The notes beneath the pieces were generated by a model. That model ran no database searches. It was given only the letters and a program-made list of their open reading frames with translations, and was not told where the DNA came from. A DNA stretch of 38,805 nt from an uncultured Lachnospiraceae bacterium (GTDB lineage Bacteria; Bacillota; Clostridia; Lachnospirales; Lachnospiraceae). Of the stretch, positions 27,642 through 35,861 are shown in pieces (position 1 is the stretch's first letter; every line of letters begins with the position of its first letter). Where the stretch lies: positions 1 through 38,805 of the forward strand of contig CAMVCQ010000010.1 in assembly GCA_947166015.1 (NCBI GenBank), written 5' to 3'. A program made the translations under genes and the position numbers.

Positions 27642-27670
27642 TTGTATTTTGATGAAAAATTTGGTAGAAT
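27642..27670 (+). promoter_or_regulatory. Promoter of the NlpC/P60 gene
   Basis: TTGTAT (27642-27647) and TAGAAT (27665-27670) are 17 bp apart in the 79-bp gap after the coiled-coil gene. No terminator is seen before it, so read-through from the cluster is possible. Confidence 0.5.
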
Positions 27671-27710
27671 GGATAATATGTTTTTATTATAAGAAACGGG
27701 GGAAGCAAAA

Positions 27711-29183
27711 ATGAAACGGACAAATAGCTCAAAAGCCCTGATTTTTCGAAGGGTTATGGCTATGATGATCGCTTTTGCCTGTGCGATTTCGATAGCGCCG
27801 TCAAGCGCTTTTGCAAAACAGGCTTCGAAAAAATCAGATGAAACAACGGTTACGGAAGTGTCGGGATACAGAGATGTCATCATCTCAAATGGTTTCAGTG
27901 GTACCGAGAAAGCATATGATGGGAATTATTTTGCTATCGGAGATCACGGACTTTTGACATTTTCCAAAATCTGTGCAGAACCGGAATGTCCGCCGGAGCT
28001 CACACAAACCCAGGCAGAAGACGAATTCAAGGACGCAGAGATCAAATACACGGTCGTTGAAGGCGAGCAGGTTGTGGATATAGATGAAAAGACCCACAAT
28101 TACACGCTCCTTGCCGGAGGAAAAGCGGTTGTCAATCTTGAGGCAACGGTTACGGTTGACACTGACGGAACTGATATAGACGGAAATCAGGCTGAGCCGG
28201 AGACAGTATCCTACACAGCGACATATACATTTTGCGTGATGAGTGATCTGTCAGGTGTGAAACTTGAAAAGGATGCTATCTCGTTGTGCACGGTTCCGAA
28301 ATACGGTCAGAGCACTGCTTCAACAACGGTTGTACTTATGGATTGTCCAAATATCGAATACAACACATTTACATACAAGCTTTCAAACAAAAAGGTTAAG
28401 GCGAAAATTTATGTCAATGCCAGAAAAAAGATTCTTGACATCACGGTCTCGGGCAAAGGCACTGCGACGGCAACACTTACGATAAACGGCACAGAGTTTA
28501 AGCTCAAGATCACAGCCAAACAAGTATCCATAAACAAAGACACCTGCTTTATCGACAAAGGAAAGAGCGTGAAACTCAAGCTGACAGGCTATGGCGACAA
28601 GGTCGCTTGGAAATCTTCAAAAAAGTCTGTTGCAACGGTAAGCTCAGCCGGCACGGTAAAAGGAAAAAAGATCGGAACGACCATCGTGTACGCAGATGTG
28701 GAAAATGTCCGTATCGGGTGTGCGGTATCGGTCGTGAAAAAAGGCATGACAAAGGTTGTCAAAAGAGCCATAAAGATAGGCGCAACCTGCAAATACTCGC
28801 AGCCTCGCAGGATGCAGAAGAAGTACTATGACTGCAGCTCGCTGGTTTGGAGATCATACAAGCTTATCGGTAAGTACTTTGGACTCAGAAACTGGGCGCC
28901 GACCGCTGCTGACGAGGCGAGATGGTGCAGCAATCACAAAAAGCTTATCGGTAAGTTCAAGTGGAAAAAATTCAAAAAGTTCTACTACAGACCGGGAGAT
29001 GTGCTATTTCGCGTAGGCGCCAAAAACGGCAGATACAGAGGAATCTATCACATAGAGATGTTTGCCGGCTACAGAGTGGTGGGCTTTGACGATGAAGGAA
29101 AGCCATACATCAACATGGTTTGGGCAAACAGACCGGATAATTACTACGATGACTGCTATGGGGACATTTTTGGCAGACCTTGA
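27711..29183 (+). CDS. Secreted Ig-like and NlpC/P60 cell-wall peptidase
   Basis: 490 aa. A signal peptide (to about 36, ending SAFAKQ) is followed by a beta-rich region of Ig-like modules. The clearest, a group 2 bacterial Ig-like domain, lies at about 272-341 (VAWKSSKKSVATVSSAGTV, then GTTIVYA). The C-terminal domain (355-490) has the NlpC/P60 pattern: YDCSSLVWRSY with catalytic Cys375, YRPGDVLF, and HIEMFAGY with His447. Such enzymes cut peptidoglycan stem peptides. The CGGGGG ribosome site is clear. It may be cotranscribed with the cluster upstream, but it has its own promoter-like sequence. Confidence 0.85.
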   Translation: MKRTNSSKALIFRRVMAMMIAFACAISIAPSSAFAKQASKKSDETTVTEVSGYRDVIISNGFSGTEKAYDGNYFAIGDHGLLTFSKICAEPECPPELTQTQAEDEFKDAEIKYTVVEGEQVVDIDEKTHNYTLLAGGKAVVNLEATVTVDTDGTDIDGNQAEPETVSYTATYTFCVMSDLSGVKLEKDAISLCTVPKYGQSTASTTVVLMDCPNIEYNTFTYKLSNKKVKAKIYVNARKKILDITVSGKGTATATLTINGTEFKLKITAKQVSINKDTCFIDKGKSVKLKLTGYGDKVAWKSSKKSVATVSSAGTVKGKKIGTTIVYADVENVRIGCAVSVVKKGMTKVVKRAIKIGATCKYSQPRRMQKKYYDCSSLVWRSYKLIGKYFGLRNWAPTAADEARWCSNHKKLIGKFKWKKFKKFYYRPGDVLFRVGAKNGRYRGIYHIEMFAGYRVVGFDDEGKPYINMVWANRPDNYYDDCYGDIFGRP

Positions 29184-29215
29184 TACATTTTATATTGGGA
29201 GGATACAGACAGACT

Positions 29216-30400
29216 ATGTTTTCAGAAAAAATGCACGCACTCGGGACATCTCCCTCGGTTATCAGGGACCTTTTCGAGTACGGAAACAAAAGAAAAGCGG
29301 AGATAGGCGCAGACAAGGTTTTTGATTTCAGCATTGGAAATCCAAGTGTCGAGCCGCCGGAGATAGTAAAAGAGACCATAGAGAAGCTTTTGAACGAATC
29401 AGACGGAGTTTCTCTCCACGGATACACATCCGGCCCCGGAGATATGAGCGTGAGGATGGCTGTATCAGACTATATCGAGAAAACGCACGGAGCAAAGGCT
29501 TCCCCAAATCACATCTATATGACCTGCGGAGCGGCTGCTTCGCTTACTGTCACGCTTGGAGCACTTTGTGAGGATGGGGACGAATTCATCACATTTGCAC
29601 CGTATTTTCCGGAATACAGGGTGTTTGTAGAGAGTGCAGGGGCTGTATTTAAGGCGGCAAAGTCTGACAAAAATGACCTTCAGCCGGATCTCGCATCTCT
29701 TGAGGATCTGATCATGCCGCATACGAAAGGTATCATCCTGAATTCTCCCAATAACCCGTCGGGAGTTGTTGTGAGCGAGGAAAATATCATTAAGCTTTGC
29801 GAGCTTTTGAAGAAAAAATCAGCCGAGATCGGTCATCCGATCGTTCTCATCTCTGACGAGCCATACAGAGAGCTTGTTTACGGAGATGTCAAAGTTCCCT
29901 ATCTGATGAATTATTACGATGATACGATAGTTTGCTATTCTTACAGTAAATCTCTGTCGTTACCGGGAGAACGAATCGGATACATCGCGGTTTCTGACAA
30001 AATGACAGGTGCGGACGATGTATTTTTCGCTATCTGCGGAAGTGGCAGAAGTATGGGATATGTATGCGCACCGAGCCTTTTCCAGAGAGTGATAAAAGAG
30101 TGTCAGGGAATGACATCAGATATATCCGTGTATGAGAAGAACAGAACAATACTCCTCAATGCGCTGACATCGTATGGTTACAGATGCTTAAGCCCCGACG
30201 GAGCGTTTTATCTTTTTGTCGAGGCGCTTGAAAAAGACGCCAAAGCATTTTCCGAAAAAGCCAAGGAATACGAGCTTTTGCTGGTGCCGTCCGACAGCTT
30301 CGGAGTCGAGGGATTTGTGAGGATTTCGTACTGCGTATCCACTGAGCAGATCGAGAACTCATTGCCTGCATTTGAGGCGCTTGCGAAAGCATATAAGTGA
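29216..30400 (+). CDS. PLP-dependent class I/II aminotransferase
   Basis: 394 aa from the ATG at 29216, with GGGAGGA upstream; the frame is open from a TTG at 29180. It is a fold type I aminotransferase. FSIGNPSVEPPE and GYTSGPGDMSVR near the N terminus, NSPNNPSGVV, and SYSKSLSLPGERIGY with the PLP-binding Lys are all typical of the aspartate aminotransferase superfamily. A C-terminal Arg (FVRISYC) would bind the substrate carboxylate. The amino donor cannot be told; aspartate-like or aromatic substrates are both possible. It lies 77 bp ahead of pta. Confidence 0.9.
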   Translation: MFSEKMHALGTSPSVIRDLFEYGNKRKAEIGADKVFDFSIGNPSVEPPEIVKETIEKLLNESDGVSLHGYTSGPGDMSVRMAVSDYIEKTHGAKASPNHIYMTCGAAASLTVTLGALCEDGDEFITFAPYFPEYRVFVESAGAVFKAAKSDKNDLQPDLASLEDLIMPHTKGIILNSPNNPSGVVVSEENIIKLCELLKKKSAEIGHPIVLISDEPYRELVYGDVKVPYLMNYYDDTIVCYSYSKSLSLPGERIGYIAVSDKMTGADDVFFAICGSGRSMGYVCAPSLFQRVIKECQGMTSDISVYEKNRTILLNALTSYGYRCLSPDGAFYLFVEALEKDAKAFSEKAKEYELLLVPSDSFGVEGFVRISYCVSTEQIENSLPAFEALAKAYK

Positions 30401-30477
30401 AACAAAAGGCCGTCATAGGGTCGGCTTATAGCATAAAAAATCAAATCATAATATAAAAAATACGGAGGTAGTGAAAA

Positions 30478-31458
30478 ATGTTCGGACAATTGATCGAGAT
30501 CCTGAAAAAAGATCCAAAAAAGATCGTATTTACTGAAGGCAAGGATCCTCGTATCCTCGAGGCGTCATCAAGACTTCTTGCTTCAACCTTCCTTGAGCCG
30601 ATACTCATCGGGGATGAGAAAGAGATATTTGACGCGGCAGCGGATGTCGGCTTCAACATCAGAGGCGCAAAAATAATCAACCCTGAAAAATACGAAAAAA
30701 TGGATGAGATGGTCGATCTCCTCTATGAACTCAGAAAAGCAAAAGGCCTTACAAAGGAAAAGGCTGAGGAGCTTTGCAGGCAGGGCAATTATTTTGGAAC
30801 AATGCTTGTAAAAATGGGCGAGGCAGATGCACTTCTCGGTGGAGCGACATACTCAACAGCCGATACAGTCAGACCTGCACTCCAGATAATCAAAACAAAG
30901 CCGGATAAGCATATGGTCGCTTCATGCTTTATCCTTGTACGCGAGAGCGCAACAGGTGGAAATACCGTACTTGCTATGGGCGACTGCGCTATCAACATCA
31001 ATCCTTCCGAGGATGACCTCGTGGAGATCGCTCTTGACTGTGCAGAATGTGCAAAGGTATTCGGTATCGATCCGAAGCTCGCATTCCTCAGCTACTCGAC
31101 ATACGGTTCGGGAAGCGGAGATGTGGTTGACAAGATGAGAAATGCAGCAGAAAAAACCAGAAAAGCAGCTCCGGACCTTCCGATATCGGGAGATACGCTG
31201 CAGTTTGACGCAGCGGTAAGCCCTCGTGTGGCTCGTACAAAGTGTCCTGAGGACGAGGTTGCCGGACAGGCAAATACATTTATATTCCCGGACATCGCAG
31301 CCGGAAATATCGGATACAAGATAGCGCAGCATCTCGGGAAATTCGATGCCTACGGACCTATCCTTTTGGGACTCAACGCACCGATCAACGACCTTTCACG
31401 CGGATGCAACGCATCTGAAGTATATTCAATGGCTATAGTTACCGCCGCTTTAGCATGA
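30478..31458 (+). CDS. pta: Phosphate acetyltransferase
   Basis: 326 aa, the short single-domain form. It interconverts acetyl-CoA and acetyl phosphate, usually as part of acetate formation with acetate kinase. Seen are KKIVFTEGKDPRILEA at the start, GGATYSTADTVRPALQIIK, and the C-terminal NIGYKIAQHLGKFDAYGPIL, GLNAPINDLSRG and SEVYSMA. These fit Pta rather than phosphate butyryltransferase. CGGAGG precedes the ATG. The stop overlaps the next start as ATGA. An ackA gene, the common neighbour, is not in this window. Confidence 0.93.
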   Translation: MFGQLIEILKKDPKKIVFTEGKDPRILEASSRLLASTFLEPILIGDEKEIFDAAADVGFNIRGAKIINPEKYEKMDEMVDLLYELRKAKGLTKEKAEELCRQGNYFGTMLVKMGEADALLGGATYSTADTVRPALQIIKTKPDKHMVASCFILVRESATGGNTVLAMGDCAININPSEDDLVEIALDCAECAKVFGIDPKLAFLSYSTYGSGSGDVVDKMRNAAEKTRKAAPDLPISGDTLQFDAAVSPRVARTKCPEDEVAGQANTFIFPDIAAGNIGYKIAQHLGKFDAYGPILLGLNAPINDLSRGCNASEVYSMAIVTAALA

Positions 31459-32678
31459 TCATGACAAAGACGGAAAAGAAAAATGTCCCGGACGAGGCGT
31501 TTGAAACAACGCATATCGGCGTCCTTGACGGGATCAGGGTGTTGGCTGTCGGTATAGTAGTGTGGTTTCATTTTTGGCAGCAGACCTGGCTTATGCCGAT
31601 CGCGGGAGATGTAAACCTTGATTATCTGCCGAGATACGGATATCTGATGGTAGATATGATGATCCTGATCTCAGGGTTTTTGCTCGCACTGCCATACGCA
31701 AAGGCAAAGATATACGGAGAAAAGGCTCCGTCGGTCAGGGAATTTTTCACAAAAAGGTTCGCGAGGATCGCACCATCGTACTATTTCATCATTTTTGCGA
31801 TACTGTTTGTGGTAGCGATTCCTGAGGATATGTATGCTACGGGAACAGATGTGTTGAAAGATCTGGTCCCGCATATGTTTTTCATACACAACCTTTTTGA
31901 TGTATCATATATAGGGACGCACCTTGATGGTGCGCTTTGGACAGTAGCTGTGCTGGTACAGCTATACGCGATATTTCCATTTGTCATAAAAGGATTTAAC
32001 AAAAAACCAATACTCACATACATTATCATGACTGCAGTAAGTGTGGTAAGTACCGTGATCATCACGCGTGATCCCGCTATGACGGGGGATTTTTCAAAAA
32101 TAACCATGCTGTGCAACAATACACTTTCATTTGTGTGTGTTTATGCAAACGGGATATTGGCGGCTTATTTTTACATAGGCTTTACAAAAGGCAGAGAGAG
32201 AACAAAGTACGGTCAGTACCTGGCGACAGTGATAGCGGTGGGCTGCGTGATGCTGTACAAAGTCCTTTGTGATGACCTTGCAAGGAGCGTTTCAGAGGGA
32301 AAAGGCGGTGTATGGCAGCTTGAGAACAGGTACTTGCTCTCGATAGTGTTTATCATATTTGTGATTGCGGTGATATGCTCCGTGAAGTGGTTTAGGAAGA
32401 TTTTTGACAATAGGGTGATGCGCCTTTTTGCGGGGATATCGTTTAACCTCTATATGGTGCACCAATATGTGGCTGAGAGGTTGACGCAGGAGGACATCCC
32501 GCACATGAGCGGTGACAATCCCGCAGCGTCAGGAGCCGCATACCAATGGAGTAAGCTCGCACTATGCTTAGGTATATCGTTTGCACTTGCCTTTGCGATA
32601 ACATATATCATCGAAAAGCCCTGTGCGAAAAGCATTAAGAATCGATTTTTGAAAGGTACGGAAAAAAGAAAGAAATGA
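31455..32678 (+). CDS. Acyltransferase family 3 membrane protein
   Basis: 407 aa integral membrane protein with about ten hydrophobic segments. It belongs to the acyltransferase-3 (OafA/WecH-like) family, which moves acyl groups, often acetyl, onto sugars of surface polymers. Family marks are LDGIRVLAVGIVVWFHFW with Arg28 and His39, the DMMILISGFLLALPYA helix, and FFTKRFARIAPSYYF. The start ATG overlaps the pta stop and its own stop overlaps the metF start (ATGA both times), so the three genes are translationally linked. The acceptor is unknown. No periplasmic SGNH domain is attached. Confidence 0.88.
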   Translation: MIMTKTEKKNVPDEAFETTHIGVLDGIRVLAVGIVVWFHFWQQTWLMPIAGDVNLDYLPRYGYLMVDMMILISGFLLALPYAKAKIYGEKAPSVREFFTKRFARIAPSYYFIIFAILFVVAIPEDMYATGTDVLKDLVPHMFFIHNLFDVSYIGTHLDGALWTVAVLVQLYAIFPFVIKGFNKKPILTYIIMTAVSVVSTVIITRDPAMTGDFSKITMLCNNTLSFVCVYANGILAAYFYIGFTKGRERTKYGQYLATVIAVGCVMLYKVLCDDLARSVSEGKGGVWQLENRYLLSIVFIIFVIAVICSVKWFRKIFDNRVMRLFAGISFNLYMVHQYVAERLTQEDIPHMSGDNPAASGAAYQWSKLALCLGISFALAFAITYIIEKPCAKSIKNRFLKGTEKRKK

Positions 32679-33526
32679 TAAAAGAGCATTTTCACAGAAA
32701 AAGACCAACATTATCAATAGAGGTGTTTCCGCCGAAGCCGGACTCTGATATATCAATGATATATGATACCTTGGATGAGGTGTCGAGATTACAACCTGAT
32801 TTTATCAGCGTCACATACGGAGCAGGCGGATCAACATCACAGAACACATTTGCGATAGCAAATTATATCCAGAATCAATGTCATATCGAAGCGCTCTGCC
32901 ATTTGACTTGCATCTCTATGAAAAATGAGTTGTATCTGAGAAACTTCCTTACGAGTCTGTACAGGGGAGGTGTCAGGAATATATTGGCGCTCAGAGGAGA
33001 TAGACCTGTTGATATGACAGAGGAGGAATTCAATTCGAGATTTTATCGACATGCATCCGATCTCGTGACTGATATCAAAAAAAATTATGATTTTTGCATA
33101 GGAGGGGCTTGCTATCCTGAGGTGCATCCTGAGGCGGCAGACAGAAAAGAGGATATAAGATATCTGAAGCAAAAGGTTGATAGAGGACTTGATTTTGTGA
33201 CAACACAGCTTTTCTATGATAATGAAGTCTTTTTCAGATTCCTGGACGAGGTCAGAAAGGCGGGGATAGAGGTTCCGGTGCTTGCAGGACTGATGCCTGT
33301 CACATCGTATAAGCAGATTGACAGGATCGTGTCATTGTCCGGGACGCAGCTTGAAAAAGGATTTGCAGCGGAAATAGAAAAATTCAAAGACTCTGACGAG
33401 GATATCAAAAAGTTAAGTATAGAGTATACAAAAAAACAGATGGACGATCTGCTGGCACACGGCGTGAACGGCATACATCTCTACTCTATGAACAAAGCTG
33501 AGATTGCAAAAGCAATTTTTGACTGA
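32675..33526 (+). CDS. metF: Methylenetetrahydrofolate reductase
   Basis: 283 aa. This FAD enzyme reduces methylene-THF to methyl-THF for methionine synthesis or the methyl branch of acetogenic metabolism. Key features are SIEVFPPK with the active-site Glu, FISVTYGAGGS, LCHLTCIS, ILALRGDRP, and DFVTTQLFYD near the middle, ending with VNGIHLYSMNK. Length is normal for bacterial MetF. It starts with an ATGA overlap with the acyltransferase gene. Nothing else of methionine or Wood-Ljungdahl metabolism lies in the window, so the role in this cell is not decided. Confidence 0.94.
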   Translation: MIKEHFHRKRPTLSIEVFPPKPDSDISMIYDTLDEVSRLQPDFISVTYGAGGSTSQNTFAIANYIQNQCHIEALCHLTCISMKNELYLRNFLTSLYRGGVRNILALRGDRPVDMTEEEFNSRFYRHASDLVTDIKKNYDFCIGGACYPEVHPEAADRKEDIRYLKQKVDRGLDFVTTQLFYDNEVFFRFLDEVRKAGIEVPVLAGLMPVTSYKQIDRIVSLSGTQLEKGFAAEIEKFKDSDEDIKKLSIEYTKKQMDDLLAHGVNGIHLYSMNKAEIAKAIFD

Positions 33527-33625
33527 GTCGATCTACACGGACGAAAAAGACAATCGGCGGATTGCAAAAGTATTATAGAAAAGTAAATTTAAATTTATAT
33601 AAACACAAGAGATTTGGAGGATGAA

Positions 33626-35233
33626 ATGGCTGTTAAGTATGTATTTGTGACCGGAGGAGTTGTATCAGGACTTGGAAAGGGGATCACAGCGGCATCGCTT
33701 GGAAGACTTCTCAAAATGAGAGGCTACCAGGTGACTATGCAGAAGTTCGATCCGTATATCAATATCGATCCGGGTACCATGAACCCTATCCAGCATGGAG
33801 AGGTTTTTGTGACGGATGACGGTGCTGAGACTGACCTCGATTTGGGACATTATGAAAGGTTCATAGACGAGAGCCTCACCAAACAGAGTAATGTCACCAC
33901 CGGAAAGGTTTATTGGTCGGTACTTTCCAAAGAGAGAAGGGGGGATTATGGCGGAGGAACCGTGCAGGTTATCCCGCATATCACCAATGAGCTCAAAAGC
34001 CGTTTTTATCGTAATGACGGCTGCAAGGATACACAGATCGCCATCATAGAGGTCGGAGGAACGGTCGGAGACATCGAGAGTCAGCCATTTTTGGAGGCTA
34101 TTCGTCAATTCCAGCTCGACATAGGACATGAGAACGCAATCATTATACATGTCACGCTTGTTCCGTATCTCAGGACATCCGAGGAGCTTAAATCAAAACC
34201 CACTCAGCAGAGCGTCAAAGAATTGCAGGGAATGGGAATCCAGCCGGATATCGTTGTATGTCGTACCGAGATACCGCTTGATAAGCCGATCCGCGACAAA
34301 ATCTCACTGTTTTGCAATATCCCAACCACGCACGTTATCCAAAACCTCGATGTAGAGACACTCTACGAGGTTCCGCTTGCGATGGAGCAGGAGGGACTTG
34401 CTCAGATAGCCTGCAAATGTCTTCAGCTTGATTGCCCTGAGCCGGAGATCAAAGAGTGGCAGGAAATGGTTGAAAATATCAAAAATATCAAAAAAGATGT
34501 GCATGTGGCGTTGGTCGGCAAGTACACCGCGCTTCACGATGCTTATATCAGTGTGGTTGAGGCGTTGAAGCATGGCGGTTACGCACATGGAACAAATGTA
34601 GATATTCATTGGGTGGACTCTGAGGAGATTACGCCTGAAAATGTCGGAGAGCACTTAAAAGGAATGAGCGGAGTGATCGTGCCGGGAGGATTTGGAGAGA
34701 GAGGCACGGAGGGTATCATCACTTCCATACAGTATGCAAGAGAAAATGAAATCCCGTACCTCGGACTCTGCCTTGGCATGCAGCTTAGTATGGTAGAGTT
34801 TGCAAGGCATGTGATCGGTTGGAATGATGCTCACAGTGCTGAGCTTGACCCTGCAACTACACATCCGGTCATCCATCTGATGCCGGATCAGGACGGAGTT
34901 GAGGATATCGGCGGTACGCTCAGACTCGGTTCTTATCCGTGTGTTCTTGCAGAGGGAACCAAAGCAAGAGAGCTCTATGGAGCAGAAACAATCAACGAGA
35001 GACACAGACATAGATATGAGGTTAACAATTACTATAGAGAAGACTTTGAGAAAAACGGCATGGTCCTTTCGGGACTCTCGCCTGACAACAGGATAGTCGA
35101 GATGATGGAGATTCCGGATCATCCGTGGTATGTAGCTACTCAGGCACATCCGGAGTTTAAGTCAAGACCAAACCACCCGCATCCGCTTTTCAAAGGATTT
35201 ATCGGAGCAGCGGTTAAAAAAGCAGAATCTTGA
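33626..35233 (+). CDS. pyrG: CTP synthase
   Basis: 535 aa. It aminates UTP to CTP with glutamine and ATP. The N-terminal synthetase domain has [30 protein letters not shown] and GGTVGDIES. The C-terminal class I glutaminase domain has its nucleophile Cys382 in GLCLGMQ and the His-Glu pair in QAHPEF. The ATG at 33626 follows GGAGG; the frame is open from 33614. I looked for the run of G at the transcript start that drives pyrG control in many Firmicutes and did not see it near a convincing promoter. The last 20 bases overlap the end of the convergent gene. Confidence 0.96.
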   Translation: MAVKYVFVTGGVVSGLGKGITAASLGRLLKMRGYQVTMQKFDPYINIDPGTMNPIQHGEVFVTDDGAETDLDLGHYERFIDESLTKQSNVTTGKVYWSVLSKERRGDYGGGTVQVIPHITNELKSRFYRNDGCKDTQIAIIEVGGTVGDIESQPFLEAIRQFQLDIGHENAIIIHVTLVPYLRTSEELKSKPTQQSVKELQGMGIQPDIVVCRTEIPLDKPIRDKISLFCNIPTTHVIQNLDVETLYEVPLAMEQEGLAQIACKCLQLDCPEPEIKEWQEMVENIKNIKKDVHVALVGKYTALHDAYISVVEALKHGGYAHGTNVDIHWVDSEEITPENVGEHLKGMSGVIVPGGFGERGTEGIITSIQYARENEIPYLGLCLGMQLSMVEFARHVIGWNDAHSAELDPATTHPVIHLMPDQDGVEDIGGTLRLGSYPCVLAEGTKARELYGAETINERHRHRYEVNNYYREDFEKNGMVLSGLSPDNRIVEMMEIPDHPWYVATQAHPEFKSRPNHPHPLFKGFIGAAVKKAES

Positions 35234-35744
35234 TAGCTTTTTTTGAGAGATAGATAGCGGGCACGATTCCGTTTGAGGGATTATGGACCACATCGCCCAT
35301 CAGGTGTCCGCTCACATCGACAACCCAGTTGTATGGGATGTGCAGATTGCCGTAGGGAGATCTCAACCAGTAGGGCAGAGTTTTGTTCGGGATATTGGCA
35401 CGCCAATCGCAAAACTCGCTTTTGGAAAGCAAAAAAAGCTTGTCCAGGGAGCGCTCGGTCTGATAGTCGAGCAATTCTTCCTCGGGAACATTTTTCAAAG
35501 AAAGAGCAGTCTTGATCGGCGTAAGCCAGACATCATACAGATATGATCTGCAGTACGCGTCCTTCCATCTGTTGGTGGAACCAAAGGCCATACGAAACAA
35601 GGCATCATGGGAAAGCGCGATATATCCGTAACCGGACTTGGCGACCACGTCCCACTGCCTGTATTTTTCTTCGATCATCAGAACGAAAGATTTTTTCAAA
35701 TAAGGGTCTTCAAATGAAGAATCATCATTCGTAGGGCTGTTCAT
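35214..35744 (-). CDS. DUF6273-like domain protein
   Basis: 176 aa. The second half resembles the DUF6273 fold by pattern: [10 protein letters not shown], then a beta stretch with [11 protein letters not shown] and [11 protein letters not shown] at the end. This is a motif judgement from memory. The first half is helical and charged ([19 protein letters not shown]). There is no signal peptide or membrane helix, so it should be cytoplasmic, whereas I mostly recall such domains on exported proteins. TGGAGGAA precedes the ATG, which supports a real gene. It converges on pyrG with a 20-bp overlap of coding ends. Function unknown. Confidence 0.75.
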   Translation of the reverse strand: MNSPTNDDSSFEDPYLKKSFVLMIEEKYRQWDVVAKSGYGYIALSHDALFRMAFGSTNRWKDAYCRSYLYDVWLTPIKTALSLKNVPEEELLDYQTERSLDKLFLLSKSEFCDWRANIPNKTLPYWLRSPYGNLHIPYNWVVDVSGHLMGDVVHNPSNGIVPAIYLSKKAIKILLF

Positions 35745-35861
35745 AGCTTCCTCCAGATATGGTGATTTTCACATGGGCATAAAAAATGTATTGCAGATAC
35801 AGTATAACATCATTTTTTCAAAATATCTATAAAAATTTTCAAAAAATAAGGAGGAATAAGG

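Noticed and set aside
33527-33625. G-run initiation control of pyrG
   Set aside because: No convincing promoter with a G-run at the predicted start is visible in this gap.
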